A program made the translations under genes and the position numbers. A stretch of DNA of 64,000 nucleotides from Mycobacterium asiaticum (lineage in GTDB: Bacteria; Actinomycetota; Actinomycetes; Mycobacteriales; Mycobacteriaceae): positions 62,001 to 126,000 of the forward strand of contig NZ_LZMH01000055.1 of assembly GCF_001673635.1 (NCBI RefSeq), read 5' to 3'. How positions within the stretch are numbered: position 1 is the first letter of the stretch; the number at the start of each line of letters is the position of its first letter. Positions 9,122 through 18,962 of this stretch are shown here, in pieces. The notes beneath the pieces are model-generated. The model saw only the letters and a program-made list of their open reading frames with translations. It was not told where the DNA came from and searched no databases.

Positions 9122-10435
9122 ATGTGCCCCGACCCGTCTCCTGAGGAGACAGATCCGCCGGGCAGCACGGACCCCGAGGCTCCGCTGCTCGCACACCCGG
9201 CCGACGGCATGCCGGAACTCGCCGTCACGGTTGACCAAATCGCCTCAGCCGCAGAGCAACTCGATCGCGGTCGTGGTCCGTTCGCCGTGGACGCCGAACG
9301 AGCCTCGGGTTTCCGCTACTCCAACCGGGCCTACCTGATCCAGATCCGGCGCTCCGGTGCCGGCACCGTGCTCATCGACCCGGTCAGCCACGGCGGTGAC
9401 CCGCTGACGGTGCTGCGGCCGGTCGCCGAGGTACTTGGCCAGGACGAATGGATTCTGCACTCCGCGGACCAGGACCTACCCTGCCTGGCGGAGGTCGGCA
9501 TGCGGCCGCCGGCGCTGTATGACACCGAGCTGGCTGGGCGGCTGGCCGGATTCGACCGAGTGAACCTGGCGGCCATGGTCGAGCGGTTGCTGGGCCAGCG
9601 GCTGGCCAAGGGCCACGGCGCGGCCGACTGGTCCAAGCGCCCGCTGCCGCCGGCCTGGCTGAACTACGCCGCCCTGGACGTCGAGCTGCTGCTCGAATTG
9701 CGGGCAGCGGAGGCCGAGATTCTCGCGCAGCAAGGCAAAACAGATTGGGCCGCACAGGAATTCGAACACCTGCGGTTATACGAAGAACGTTCGGCCAGTG
9801 CTCTCGGGCGGCGCGACCGGTGGCGGCGAACATCAGGCATTCACCGTGTGCACGACCGTCGCGGTCTGGCCGCCGTCCGTGAACTCTGGATGATGCGCGA
9901 CCGGATCGCCCAGCGCCGTGACATCGCGCCGCGCCGGATCCTGCCGGACTCAGCGATCATCGAGGCCGCGCTCACCGACCCGAAGTCGGTCGACGACCTG
10001 GTGAAGCTGCCGGTATTCGGCGGGCGCCACCAGCGTCGCAGCGCGCCGATGTGGCTGTCGGCGCTCGAGGCCGCCCGGCAGAACCAGGATCTGCCGCAGG
10101 TCGTGGACGTGCCAAACGGACCACCCCCACCGGCGCGCTGGAGCAGGCGCAAACCGGAGGCCGCCGCGCGACTGGAAGCCGTCCGGGCGGCGCTCAGCGG
10201 GCTGTCCGAACAGGTGAAGATCCCGACGGAGAACCTGGTCGCACCCGACCTGGTTCGTCGATTGTGTTGGGATTGGGAGGAATTGAGTGCCGGAACGGCC
10301 GGCCCGGCCACCGTCATCGAGGGATTCCTGCGCGCCGGGCAGGCGCGGCCGTGGCAGCGCGAACTGGTAGTGCCCGCCCTGGCGGCGGCGGTGCTACGGG
10401 CCGCTCAGACCGGTGACGATTCCACTGGGCGCTAG
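9122..10435 (+). CDS. rnd: Ribonuclease D (DEDDy 3'-5' exonuclease with HRDC domain)
   Basis: 437 residues. The exonuclease domain shows the DEDDy set: [10 protein letters not shown] (Exo I, DxE), SADQDLPCL (Exo II) and [10 protein letters not shown] (Exo III, YxxxD). The HRDC-like domain follows around residues 230–310 ([20 protein letters not shown]). It trims 3' ends of tRNA and other structured RNAs. The ATG at 9122 comes directly after the DUF3000 stop. The 3' end overlaps convergent dxs by 4 bp. Confidence 0.95.
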   Translation: MCPDPSPEETDPPGSTDPEAPLLAHPADGMPELAVTVDQIASAAEQLDRGRGPFAVDAERASGFRYSNRAYLIQIRRSGAGTVLIDPVSHGGDPLTVLRPVAEVLGQDEWILHSADQDLPCLAEVGMRPPALYDTELAGRLAGFDRVNLAAMVERLLGQRLAKGHGAADWSKRPLPPAWLNYAALDVELLLELRAAEAEILAQQGKTDWAAQEFEHLRLYEERSASALGRRDRWRRTSGIHRVHDRRGLAAVRELWMMRDRIAQRRDIAPRRILPDSAIIEAALTDPKSVDDLVKLPVFGGRHQRRSAPMWLSALEAARQNQDLPQVVDVPNGPPPPARWSRRKPEAAARLEAVRAALSGLSEQVKIPTENLVAPDLVRRLCWDWEELSAGTAGPATVIEGFLRAGQARPWQRELVVPALAAAVLRAAQTGDDSTGR

Positions 10436-12360
10436 TCGAGGCGCTCGCTGATCTCGGTCGGTTCCACCGCCGAACTGTTCAGCGCCGCAACCCATCCCGT
10501 GATGCGGCGGGCCACATCCTGGTCGGTGAGCCCGAGGTCGGCCAGCACCTCGCCCCGGGAGGCGTGTTCATAGAAGTTCTGCGGCAGACCCACGTCACGG
10601 CACGGGATGTCGATCTCGGCGCCGCGCAGCGCCGCCGACACCGCCGAACCCACCCCGCCGGACATGCCGTTGTCCTCCAGCGTCACCACCAGCTTGTGCT
10701 GCTGCGCCAGGTCCCGTACCCCGTCGGGCACCGGCAGCACCCACCGCGGGTCGATCACGGTCACGCCGATGCCCTGGTTGTGCAGCCGTTTGGCCACCCC
10801 CAGCGCCATCGACGCGAACGCACCCACCGCCACCAAGAGGACATCCTTGCTCAGGCCGTTGCCCGGCACCGCGAGCACGTCGATACCCGAGGTGCCCGCG
10901 CCGCGTCGTTCGATAGCTGGGATGTCTTCGCCCACATCGCCTTTGGGGAAACGAATGGCCGTCGGGCCGTCGTCGACCTCGAGCGCCTCGGCGAGTTCCT
11001 CCCGCAACCGGGCGGCGTCGCGAGGCGCGGCCACCCGCATTCCCGGCACGATGCCCAGGATCGACAGGTCCCACATGCCGTTGTGGCTGGCGCCATCGTT
11101 GCCGGTGATGCCGGCGCGGTCGAGCACCATGGTGACGGGCAGCTTGTGCAACGCCACGTCCATCATGATCTGGTCGAAGGCCCGGTTGAGGAACGTCGAG
11201 TAAATCGCGACCACCGGGTGCATCCCGCCCATCGCCAGTCCGGCCGCCGACGTCATCGCATGCTGCTCGGCGATGCCGACATCGAACAATCGGTCCGGGA
11301 ACGCCTCCCCGAACGCCGACAACCCGGTGGGCCCGGGCATCGCGGCGGTGATCGCCACGATGTCGCGACGACGGCGACCGTGGGCGATCAACGCGTCGGC
11401 GAACGTCGCCGTCCAGCCCGGTCCGGCCACCTTGGTGGCCAGCCCGGTCCGGGGGTCGATCGGCACCGTCGAGTGCATCTGCTCGGCCTCGTCCGCCTCG
11501 GCCGGGCCGTAGCCCATTCCCTTGCGGGTGGCGACGTGCACGATCACCGGTGCGCCGAAGCCGCGGGCGCTGCGCAAGGCAACCTCGACCGCCCGCTCGT
11601 CGTGCCCGTCGACCGGGCCGACGTACTTGAGTCCGAGGTCGGTGAACAGCAACTGCGGGGACAGCGAGTCCTTGATCCCTGCCTTGACGCTGTGCAGGAG
11701 GTGGTAGGCGACCTCGCCGACCATCGGCACCGACCGCATGGCGTTGCGGCCCCGTTCGAGGAACTGCTCGTAAGCCGGTTGTAAGCGCAGGGTGGCAAGG
11801 TGGTCCGCCACGCCGCCGATCGTCGGCGCGTAGCTGCGTCCGTTGTCGTTGACAACGATGATCACGGGCCGATTGGAGGCGGCGATGTTGTTGAGCGCCT
11901 CCCAGCACATGCCCCCGGTGAGCGCGCCGTCACCGACCACCGCGACCACGTGCCGGTTGCGGTGCCCGCTCAGCTCGAACGCCTTGGCCAGCCCGTCGGC
12001 GTAGGACAGTGCGGCGCTGGCGTGGCTGGACTCGACCCAGTCATGCTCGCTTTCCGCGCGGGACGGATAGCCCGACAGACCGCCTTTCTTGCGCAGGCTC
12101 TCGAAGTCGTGCGCGCGTCCGGTGAGCATCTTGTGCACGTAGGCCTGGTGACCGGTGTCGAAGATGATCGGATCGTGCGGCGAATCGAAAACCCGGTGCA
12201 ATGCCAACGTCAACTCGACGACGCCGAGATTGGGCCCCAGGTGCCCGCCCGTTGCAGCCACCTTGTGGATCAGGAACTCGCGAATCTCCTGCGCCAGGTC
12301 GCGTAGCTGCTGTTGGGAAAGGTGCTGCAGATCGGCGGGCCCGCGGATCTGTTCCAGCAT
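10432..12360 (-). CDS. dxs: 1-deoxy-D-xylulose-5-phosphate synthase
   Basis: 642 residues, full length. It condenses pyruvate and glyceraldehyde-3-phosphate with thiamine diphosphate, the first step of the MEP isoprenoid pathway. Diagnostic segments are [26 protein letters not shown], the ThDP motif [18 protein letters not shown], and the transketolase C-domain [15 protein letters not shown]. It is the last of four same-strand genes (permease, methyltransferase, antiporter, dxs) with small gaps, so it may be expressed partly with the ion transporters. Confidence 0.97.
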   Translation of the reverse strand: MLEQIRGPADLQHLSQQQLRDLAQEIREFLIHKVAATGGHLGPNLGVVELTLALHRVFDSPHDPIIFDTGHQAYVHKMLTGRAHDFESLRKKGGLSGYPSRAESEHDWVESSHASAALSYADGLAKAFELSGHRNRHVVAVVGDGALTGGMCWEALNNIAASNRPVIIVVNDNGRSYAPTIGGVADHLATLRLQPAYEQFLERGRNAMRSVPMVGEVAYHLLHSVKAGIKDSLSPQLLFTDLGLKYVGPVDGHDERAVEVALRSARGFGAPVIVHVATRKGMGYGPAEADEAEQMHSTVPIDPRTGLATKVAGPGWTATFADALIAHGRRRRDIVAITAAMPGPTGLSAFGEAFPDRLFDVGIAEQHAMTSAAGLAMGGMHPVVAIYSTFLNRAFDQIMMDVALHKLPVTMVLDRAGITGNDGASHNGMWDLSILGIVPGMRVAAPRDAARLREELAEALEVDDGPTAIRFPKGDVGEDIPAIERRGAGTSGIDVLAVPGNGLSKDVLLVAVGAFASMALGVAKRLHNQGIGVTVIDPRWVLPVPDGVRDLAQQHKLVVTLEDNGMSGGVGSAVSAALRGAEIDIPCRDVGLPQNFYEHASRGEVLADLGLTDQDVARRITGWVAALNSSAVEPTEISERLD

Positions 12361-12396
12361 CTCGCCAGTCTACGCAGCACCGGCGACAGCGCACCG

Positions 12397-13860
12397 CTAC
12401 GCGACGCCGAACAGTTCCGCGAGCGAGTCGTGCAGTTCGGGATCCGCCAGCACGACGACCTCGTCGCCGGCCCGCAGTGCGGTGTCACCCCGCACCGGCA
12501 CCAGGCTGGAGTCCCGGACCACCATGCTGACCCAGATGTCGCCGACATCCTCGCCCAGCGCCTCGATCGTGCATCCCTCGGCGGGCGACTCGGCGGCGAC
12601 GTGGAACCGATGCACGCCGTGCGGCTCGTCCTGAAGCCGGACGCTGACCTCCCATGGCTGGGTCTCCACCGTGCGCATCGGCAGGCGCAGCAGCCGAGCG
12701 ATACCCGGTACCGAACTACCCTGCACCAACACTGAGAATGCGACGACCACCACCACGATGCCGTACAGCCGTTCCGCGTCGGCGATGTGCGCGGCCCGCA
12801 GGAACTCCCCCAACAGAATCGGCACCGCGCCCTTGAGGCCGGCGGCCAGAATGAAGAACCGTTCATTGCGCCGCAGCTCCACCGGGATCAGGCAGGCGCC
12901 GACCGCCAGCGGACGGATCACCACCGTCAAAGCAAGGCCGAGGACGAGCCCGGGGATCCACACGTCGGGATGGGTGAGCATGCGCAGGTCGACCGTCAAC
13001 CCGAGCACGGCGAAGGCGACGATCTCGGCCAGGCCGGCCAGGGCGGCATGGAAGCGCTTGATCTCCGGCTTGTACGGGGCGCGAGCGTCGCCGATCAGAA
13101 TGCCGGCCACGAACACCGCCAGAAATCCTGAACCGTGCGCAAGCGTCGCGATGCCGTACAGCATGACGCTGCAGGCCAGCGTTCGCAGCGGGTAAAGCCC
13201 TTCGCTGGGCAGGGCGACGCGACGCATGAATGCCAGCAGGGCACGGCCGCCGATCACTCCGACGCCCACTCCGATCGCCATCTGCAACAGAAATGCGGTT
13301 CCCACATCCGCGAAACCGGCTGCGCTGAGGCCGCCGGCGGCAACCAAGCTGGCCATCAATGAAATGCCGACCGGGTCGTTGGCGCCGGACTCGCCTTCCA
13401 GGATGGTGCCGCTGCGACCAGCGATCTCGCGCTTGCCCAGCACCGCGAAGACGACCGCCGGATCGGTGGGGGCCACCGCGGTGGCCACCAGAACGGCTGC
13501 GTACCAGTTGATTCCGAACGAGTAGTGCAGCATCAGCGCCGCGCCAACGACGGTGAGTGCGGTGCCCAGGACACCGAGCGACAGAATGGGGCCCGCCGCT
13601 TCCTTGAAACGCCGCAGCCCGATGTGCATTCCGCCGTCGAAAAGTACGAACACCAGCGCGATGGTCAGCACCCGCTCCACGGTCCGCTCGGTGGGCGCCT
13701 GCACTGCGGGCACAACGTGTACGGTGACGGCCGCCCCGACAAGCACCAGCAGGGCCACCGGAACCTTCACCCGTTCGGTGAGGCGGTTGGCCAGCACGGC
13801 AATCAAGCCCAGCGCACTGGCGAACAGCACAATAGCCGCGTAATGGGCGGAATCGTTCAC
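12397..13860 (-). CDS. CPA1-family cation(K+/Na+):H+ antiporter with C-terminal RCK (TrkA_C) domain
   Basis: About 487 residues with roughly 12 hydrophobic segments, then a soluble C-terminal domain of about 100 residues from WEVSVRLQDE. The ion-site motifs are ATAVAPTDPAVVFAVLG and EGESGANDPVGISLM (the ND pair), as in CvrA/NhaP2 antiporters. The tail (EALGEDVGDIWVSMVVR … GDEVVVLADPEL) is a TrkA_C/RCK_C regulatory domain, which usually binds nucleotides or c-di-AMP. NhaP2-type proteins usually export K+ for H+. The GTG at 13860 is preferred because it precedes the first membrane helix and has a weak GAAAG upstream; a GTG at 13911 is possible. I recall a different gene content here in H37Rv. 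Confidence 0.88.
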   Translation of the reverse strand: MNDSAHYAAIVLFASALGLIAVLANRLTERVKVPVALLVLVGAAVTVHVVPAVQAPTERTVERVLTIALVFVLFDGGMHIGLRRFKEAAGPILSLGVLGTALTVVGAALMLHYSFGINWYAAVLVATAVAPTDPAVVFAVLGKREIAGRSGTILEGESGANDPVGISLMASLVAAGGLSAAGFADVGTAFLLQMAIGVGVGVIGGRALLAFMRRVALPSEGLYPLRTLACSVMLYGIATLAHGSGFLAVFVAGILIGDARAPYKPEIKRFHAALAGLAEIVAFAVLGLTVDLRMLTHPDVWIPGLVLGLALTVVIRPLAVGACLIPVELRRNERFFILAAGLKGAVPILLGEFLRAAHIADAERLYGIVVVVVAFSVLVQGSSVPGIARLLRLPMRTVETQPWEVSVRLQDEPHGVHRFHVAAESPAEGCTIEALGEDVGDIWVSMVVRDSSLVPVRGDTALRAGDEVVVLADPELHDSLAELFGVA

Positions 13861-13924
13861 GATTGCTTTCGATCGGTCGACAATAGGATCGCCGACCAGA
13901 CTTCCCGGCACACCGCGACGGAGT

Positions 13925-15121
13925 CTAGCGGGTCAGCAGGGCCACGCATTCCACATGATGGGTCAAAGGGAAGGCGTCGAACACTCTGATCTGGTCCACG
14001 CCGTAGCCGTGACCGCGGTACAGGCCCACGTCGCGAGCGAAAGACGCTGCTTCACAACCGATATGGACTATCCGCGGCACACCCGCGGCGGCCAGCATAT
14101 CGATGATCTCCCGGCCGGCGCCCGAGCGTGGTGGGTCGAGCACCGCGACGTCGGCGCTGTCCTCTTGGGCCGCCAGCACCCGTCGCACCGAATCGGTGAC
14201 GACATCGACCTGGGGCAGATCGGCCAAAGCGGCCCGGGCCGCACCCGAGGCTGCCCGCGACGTGTCCACGCTGAGCACCCGCCCCGACGCCCCCACCCCG
14301 GCCGCTAGCGTCGCGGCGAAAATTCCGGCACCGCCGTACAGATCCCAGGCCGTGCCGCCCGAAGCCGGCTGCGCCCAGTCCGCGACCAGCTCGCTGTACA
14401 CCCGGGCCGCGTCGCGGTGGGACTGCCAGAACGCCGTCACCGGCAGCCGCCAACTGCGCCCACCCACGCGCTGCACCGCGTGGTAGTCACCCTCGGTCAC
14501 CTTGGCCGTGGTGCGCTTGCCCGTGCGAACCGTGCGCACCACGTGGCGCCGCCCGTCGTCATCGAGCACCGCATGCAGGTGAGCGCCCGGCGGCGACGGC
14601 ACTTCGTCCAATCCGTCCAGCATGCCGTCGGGCAACTGCCCGCAGCGCAGATCGGTCACCAACTCGTCGCTGTGGTAGCGGTGGAACCCGGGGCAACCGT
14701 CCGCACCCACCTCGAGCCGGACCCGGGTGCGCCACCCGGTCGGCCCGGTGTCCGAAATCGGTTCGGCCACACCTGACCAACTGTGGCCGCCGAGCCGTTC
14801 CAGCTGATTGGCCACCACCTGAGCTTTGATCGAGCGCGCCGCGTCGGGGTTCACGAACGCCAGGTCGCAGCACCCGGCACCGTGTACGCCGGCGATCGGA
14901 CACAGCGACTCCGTCCGATCGGCCGATGGTTCGATCACCTCGACTGCCTCTGCGTGCCAATACGAACCGCGGTCCGCGGTCACCCGCACCCGGACCCGTT
15001 CCCCTGGCAATGCGTAGCGGACGAACACCACCCGTCCTTCGTGGTGCGCGACGCAGCTGCCGCCGTTGGCGGGCGCCCCGGTCACCAGAGTGAGCTCCCC
15101 GCTGGGGGTTTCGTCGATCAA
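13925..15121 (-). CDS. TrmA/RlmD-family (class I) RNA m5U methyltransferase
   Basis: 398 residues from a TTG start. An N-terminal TRAM-like segment (GGSCVAHHEGRVVFVRYALP) is followed by a cluster of cysteines near CPIAGVHGAGCCDL, a methyltransferase core with DLYGGAGIFAATLA, the catalytic-loop DPPRSGAGREII, and HIGCEAASFARDV with the nucleophilic Cys. These define 5-methyluridine methyltransferases acting on tRNA or 23S rRNA; which RNA is not shown. The TTG at 15121 overlaps the upstream permease stop as TTGA, so translation is probably coupled. No better ATG or GTG lies nearby. Confidence 0.9.
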   Translation of the reverse strand: MIDETPSGELTLVTGAPANGGSCVAHHEGRVVFVRYALPGERVRVRVTADRGSYWHAEAVEVIEPSADRTESLCPIAGVHGAGCCDLAFVNPDAARSIKAQVVANQLERLGGHSWSGVAEPISDTGPTGWRTRVRLEVGADGCPGFHRYHSDELVTDLRCGQLPDGMLDGLDEVPSPPGAHLHAVLDDDGRRHVVRTVRTGKRTTAKVTEGDYHAVQRVGGRSWRLPVTAFWQSHRDAARVYSELVADWAQPASGGTAWDLYGGAGIFAATLAAGVGASGRVLSVDTSRAASGAARAALADLPQVDVVTDSVRRVLAAQEDSADVAVLDPPRSGAGREIIDMLAAAGVPRIVHIGCEAASFARDVGLYRGHGYGVDQIRVFDAFPLTHHVECVALLTR

Positions 15122-17103
15122 TCGAAGATACCCCGGCGGGCGTCGCCCGGCGCGGCGTGCGGCTGCAGGGCCTTGATCCGCTCCGACGAAGTCAACTGCC
15201 ACGGAACGGAAGTCACCATCACACCGGGCATGAACAGCAACCGGCCTTTGAGTCGCAGCGCACTCTGGTTGTGCAGCAACTGTTCCCACCAACGACCCAC
15301 TACATACTCCGGGATGAACACCGTCACCACGGTGCGCGGCGATTCCTTGCTGACCCGTTTGACGTAATCGAGTATGGGGCGGGTGATCTCGCGGTAGGGG
15401 GAGGCGATCACCTTCAGCGGGACGCTGATATCGCTCTCCTCCCACTGGTGTTGCAGGTCACGGGTTTCGCCTTCGTCGACACTGACGGTGACCGCTTCGA
15501 GCACGTCGGGCCGGGTGGCTCGCGCGTAGGCCAGCGCGCGCAGTGTCGGCAGATGCAGCTTGGACACGAGCACCACGGCGTGATTGCGGCTGGGCAATAC
15601 GATTTCGTCACCGTGCTCGGCGGCTTGCTCGGCAAGTTCTCGGCTGACGCCGTCGTAGTGGCGGCGGATCAGCTTCATCAACCCGAACAGCAGCGCCATG
15701 GTGACCACGGCGATCCACGCACCGGCCAGGAATTTGGTGATCATCACCACCAGCAGAACCGCGCCGGTGGCGATGAACCCGATGGTGTTGACGACCCGGG
15801 ACCGGACCATGCGCCGCCGCGCGGCCGGATCTGTTTCGGTGCGCAACAGCCGTGTCCAGTGCCGCACCATGCCGATCTGGCTCAGCGTGAACGAAATGAA
15901 CACTCCGACGATGTATAGCTGGATGAGGGCGCTCAACTCGGCGCGGAACGCGACGATAGCCAGCAGGGCCGAGAACGACAGGAACCCTATTCCGTTGGAG
16001 AAGGCCAGCCGGTCGCCGCGGGTGTGCAACTGACGCGGCAGGTAACTGTGCTGGGCCAGTACCGAGCCCAGCACCGGGAAGCCGTTGAAGGCGGTGTTGG
16101 CGGCCAGCACCAGGATCAACGCGGTGACGGCGGTGATCAACACGAACCCGATGTGGAAGTTGCCGAACACCACCTGGGCCAACTGCGTCACCAACGTCTT
16201 TTGGAGTGGGGCGCCTGGCAATTGGGCGGGGTCGCTGACCAGCTGGACCCCGGTCTTCTTGGCCAGCACGATGATGCCCATCAACAGGGTCACCGCGATC
16301 GCGCCCAGCATCAGCAGCGTGGTGGCCGCGTTCTTGGACTTGGGCTTCTCGAAGGCCGGCACACCGTTGCTGATGGCCTCCACACCGGTAAGTGCCGCAC
16401 AACCGGACGAGAAGGCGCGGGCCATCAGAAACACCAACGCGAAACCGACGATCTTGCCGTGCTCGGAATGCATGTGGTACTTGGCCGACTCGGCCTGCAG
16501 CGGGTTGCCCAGCACGAAAATCCGGAACAGTCCCCAGCCGAGCATGCCCGCGACGCCGATGATGAACGCGTAGGTCGGGATCGCGAACGCCAGACCCGAT
16601 TCTCGGACCCCACGCAAGTTCAGGGCCGTGACCAACAAGATGGCGGCGACACAGAACCACACCTTGTGGTGGGCCACGAACGGCACCGCCGAGCCGATGT
16701 TCGACATCGCCGAGGCGGTCGAAACCGCAACGGTCAGAACGTAATCCACCATCAACGCGCTGGCCACCGTCAAGCCGGCGTTGGCGCCGAGGTTGGTGGT
16801 CACCACCTCGTAGTCGCCGCCACCGGAAGGGTACGCGTGCACGTTCTGCCGGTAGCTGGCCACCACCACCAACATGACCGCGGCTACCGCCAGGCCGATC
16901 CACGGCGCCAGCGTGTACGCCGCCAGACCGCCCACCGACAGCATCAGGAAGATTTCCTCGGGTGCATATGCCACCGACGAGAGCGCGTCGGAGGCGAACA
17001 CCGGCAGAGCAATCCGCTTGGGCAGCAGCGTGTGGCTCAACCGGTCGCTGCGAAACGGCCGGCCAATGAGCAATCGGCGCGCAGCGGTTGAAAGTTTGGA
17101 CAC
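15118..17103 (-). CDS. APC-superfamily permease of the KimA type, probable potassium importer
   Basis: 661 residues from the GTG at 17103: about 12 hydrophobic helices, then a cytoplasmic domain of roughly 170 residues. Usually annotated only as an APC permease, but it resembles B. subtilis KimA along its length. Residues I recall as K+-coordinating in KimA are all present: Asp39 and Tyr46 (SDALSSVAY), Asp120, Thr124 and Ser128 (VDYVLTVAVS), Thr239 and Glu242 (ALTGVEAIS), and the Tyr in LIQLYIVGVF. The tail segment HNQSALRLKGRL is also shared. KimA is a high-affinity K+:H+ symporter. The gene is divergent from ceoB, an RCK protein, over 101 bp, and leads a minus-strand unit. The potassium role is inferred. 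Confidence 0.85.
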   Translation of the reverse strand: MSKLSTAARRLLIGRPFRSDRLSHTLLPKRIALPVFASDALSSVAYAPEEIFLMLSVGGLAAYTLAPWIGLAVAAVMLVVVASYRQNVHAYPSGGGDYEVVTTNLGANAGLTVASALMVDYVLTVAVSTASAMSNIGSAVPFVAHHKVWFCVAAILLVTALNLRGVRESGLAFAIPTYAFIIGVAGMLGWGLFRIFVLGNPLQAESAKYHMHSEHGKIVGFALVFLMARAFSSGCAALTGVEAISNGVPAFEKPKSKNAATTLLMLGAIAVTLLMGIIVLAKKTGVQLVSDPAQLPGAPLQKTLVTQLAQVVFGNFHIGFVLITAVTALILVLAANTAFNGFPVLGSVLAQHSYLPRQLHTRGDRLAFSNGIGFLSFSALLAIVAFRAELSALIQLYIVGVFISFTLSQIGMVRHWTRLLRTETDPAARRRMVRSRVVNTIGFIATGAVLLVVMITKFLAGAWIAVVTMALLFGLMKLIRRHYDGVSRELAEQAAEHGDEIVLPSRNHAVVLVSKLHLPTLRALAYARATRPDVLEAVTVSVDEGETRDLQHQWEESDISVPLKVIASPYREITRPILDYVKRVSKESPRTVVTVFIPEYVVGRWWEQLLHNQSALRLKGRLLFMPGVMVTSVPWQLTSSERIKALQPHAAPGDARRGIFD

Positions 17104-17204
17104 GAGAGCCAAGAGTAAGCCCACGTGGGTTTGGCGGTAGCGTTCCCCACACAAGAATTTTCACGACCGAAATCGGCTCACCAACGTCGCGAAAGGACCA
17201 ATAA

Positions 17205-17876
17205 GTGCGGGTGGTTGTGATGGGGTGCGGCCGGGTCGGGTCGTCGGTGGCAGACGGTCTGTCGCGGATCGGCCACGACGTCGCGGTGATCGACCGCGAC
17301 AGCGCTGCCTTCAACAGGCTCAGCCCGGAATTCGACGGCGACCGGGTGCTAGGCCAGGGCTTCGACCGCGACGTGCTGCTCAAGGCGGGCATCGAAGGGG
17401 CCGACGCGTTCGCCGCGGTGTCCTCGGGCGACAACTCGAACATCATCTCGGCGCGGCTGGCGCGGGAAACCTTCGGCGTGCGCCGGGTGGTCGCCCGGAT
17501 CTACGACGCGAAACGCGCCGAGGTCTACGAACGCCTCGGCATCCCGACGATCGCCACGGTGCCGTGGACCACCGATCGCCTGCTGAACGCCCTCACGCAG
17601 GAGACCGAGACGGCCAAGTGGCGGGATCCCACCGGCACCGTCGCCGTCGCCCAGGTGGTCCTGCACGAAGACTGGGTCGGGCACCGCGCCACCGACCTCG
17701 AGCGAGCCACCGGCGCGCGGGTGGCGTTCCTGATCCGCTTCGGCACGGGCGTGCTGCCGGAACCGAAGACGGTGCTGCAGGCCGGTGACCAGGTGTATGT
17801 AGCCGCCATCTCTGGTCGCGCCGCCGAAGCCGTGGCCATCGCGGCGCTGCCGCCGAGCGAGGACATGGACAAGTGA
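17205..17876 (+). CDS. ceoB: TrkA/KtrA-type RCK potassium-uptake regulatory protein CeoB
   Basis: 223 residues. RCK_N Rossmann domain with the nucleotide motif MGCGRVGSSVADGLS and the strand-end VIDRD, then a TrkA_C domain from about residue 140. Such proteins are cytosolic ligand-binding subunits gating a K+ channel or transporter; no TrkH/KtrB membrane partner is in the window, but a KimA-like permease is immediately divergent. The GTG at 17205 has the ribosome-binding site GAAAGGA 5 bp upstream. It is followed 28 bp later by the seven-copy 56-bp array and then ceoC. Confidence 0.95.
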   Translation: MRVVVMGCGRVGSSVADGLSRIGHDVAVIDRDSAAFNRLSPEFDGDRVLGQGFDRDVLLKAGIEGADAFAAVSSGDNSNIISARLARETFGVRRVVARIYDAKRAEVYERLGIPTIATVPWTTDRLLNALTQETETAKWRDPTGTVAVAQVVLHEDWVGHRATDLERATGARVAFLIRFGTGVLPEPKTVLQAGDQVYVAAISGRAAEAVAIAALPPSEDMDK

Positions 17877-17904
17877 CGCGAATCAAGGACGCCGGGGGCC
17901 AGAG

Positions 17905-18296
17905 ATGAAGCGCGGCAACGACGAAGACGCCGGCGCAGCCGGGGTTGAGGAGTGGCGCAGATGAAGCGCGGCAACGACGAAGACGCCGGCGCAGCCGGGG
18001 TTGAGGAGTGGCGCAGATGAAGCGCGGCAACGACGAAGACGCCGGCGCAGCCGGGGTTGAGGAGTGGCGCAGATGAAGCGCGGCAACGACGAAGACGCCG
18101 GCGCAGCCGGGGTTGAGGAGTGGCGCAGATGAAGCGCGGCAACGACGAAGACGCCGGCGCAGCCGGGGTTGAGGAGTGGCGCAGATGAAGCGCGGCAACG
18201 ACGAAGACGCCGGCGCAGCCGGGGTTGAGGAGTGGCGCAGATGAAGCGCGGCAACGACGAAGACGCCGGCGCAGCCGGGGTTGAGGAGTGGCGCAG
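17905..18296 (+). repeat. Seven identical 56-bp tandem repeats, MIRU-like, each with an RBS and an overlapping 19-codon mini-ORF
   Basis: Copies begin at 17905, 17961, 18017, 18073, 18129, 18185 and 18241 and look identical base for base. Each starts ATGAAGCGCGGCAACGACGA and ends GGTTGAGGAGTGGCGCAG. Each ATG opens a 19-residue frame (MKRGNDEDAGAAGVEEWRR) whose TGA overlaps the next ATG as ATGA, and each copy ends with a GAGGAG ribosome-binding site about 8 bp before that ATG. The last ATGA is the start of ceoC itself. Because 56 is not a multiple of three, successive mini-ORFs shift frame. The tandem copies, intergenic position and ATGA overlap resemble the mycobacterial interspersed repetitive units (MIRUs). 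Lack of divergence implies recent expansion or ongoing homogenisation. Confidence 0.97.
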
Positions 18297-18959
18297 ATGA
18301 AGGTAGCGGTAGCCGGCGCCGGCGCGGTCGGCCGCTCGGTCACGCGGGAACTCGTGGCGAACAACCACGACGTGACGTTGATCGAGCGCAACGCCGACCA
18401 CCTGGACACCGACGCCATTCCGGCCGCCCACTGGCTGCTGGGTGACGCCTGCGAGCTGAGCCTGCTGGAGTCGATGCACCTGGAGGATTTCGACGTCGTC
18501 GTCGCCGCCACCGGTGACGACAAGGTCAACGTGGTGCTCAGCCTGCTGGCCAAAACCGAGTTTGCGGTGCCGCGGGTGGTGGCGCGGGTCAACGACCCAC
18601 GCAACGAATGGTTGTTCACTGATGCGTGGGGCGTCGACGTGGCGGTTTCGACGCCGCGGATGCTGGCTTCGTTGATCGAGGAGGCCGTCGCGGTCGGGGA
18701 CCTGGTGCGGCTGATGGAGTTCCGCAAGGGTCAGGCCAACCTTGTCGAGATCACCCTGCCCGACGACACACCGTGGGGCGGCAAGCCGGTGCGCAAGCTG
18801 CAGTTGCCGCGTGATGTCTCGCTGGTGACCATTCTGCGAGGACCGCGGGTGATCGTGCCTCAGGGCGACGAGCCCCTGGAAGGTGGCGACGAGCTGCTGT
18901 TCGTGGCGATCACCGAAGCAGAAGAGGACCTGCGCAAGCTGTTGCTGCCGACGACGTAA
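18297..18959 (+). CDS. ceoC: TrkA/KtrA-type RCK potassium-uptake regulatory protein CeoC
   Basis: 220 residues from the ATG at 18297, which is the final ATGA of the upstream 56-bp repeat array and gives MKVAVAGAGAVGRSVTREL, the expected RCK_N glycine motif. A second domain of the TrkA_C type follows (LVEITLPDDTPWGGKPVRKL). It is the paralogue and likely partner of CeoB in one gating ring. An upstream in-frame codon at 18288 lies inside the repeat and is not favoured, because the GAGGAG site is 8 bp from 18297. Translation is expected to be coupled to the preceding mini-ORF. Confidence 0.95.
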   Translation: MKVAVAGAGAVGRSVTRELVANNHDVTLIERNADHLDTDAIPAAHWLLGDACELSLLESMHLEDFDVVVAATGDDKVNVVLSLLAKTEFAVPRVVARVNDPRNEWLFTDAWGVDVAVSTPRMLASLIEEAVAVGDLVRLMEFRKGQANLVEITLPDDTPWGGKPVRKLQLPRDVSLVTILRGPRVIVPQGDEPLEGGDELLFVAITEAEEDLRKLLLPTT

Positions 18960-18962
18960 CCG

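Noticed and set aside
17905..18296. CRISPR-like periodic repeat
   Set aside because: The copies are directly abutting with no unique spacers and there are no cas genes, so it is a tandem repeat, not a CRISPR array.
17525..18727. A 400-codon minus-strand open frame rich in repeated Pro/Arg/Ser/Leu segments over the 56-bp array
   Set aside because: It is antisense to ceoB and ceoC, its repetitive part follows from the 168-bp (3x56) periodicity of the array, and it has no recognisable domain.
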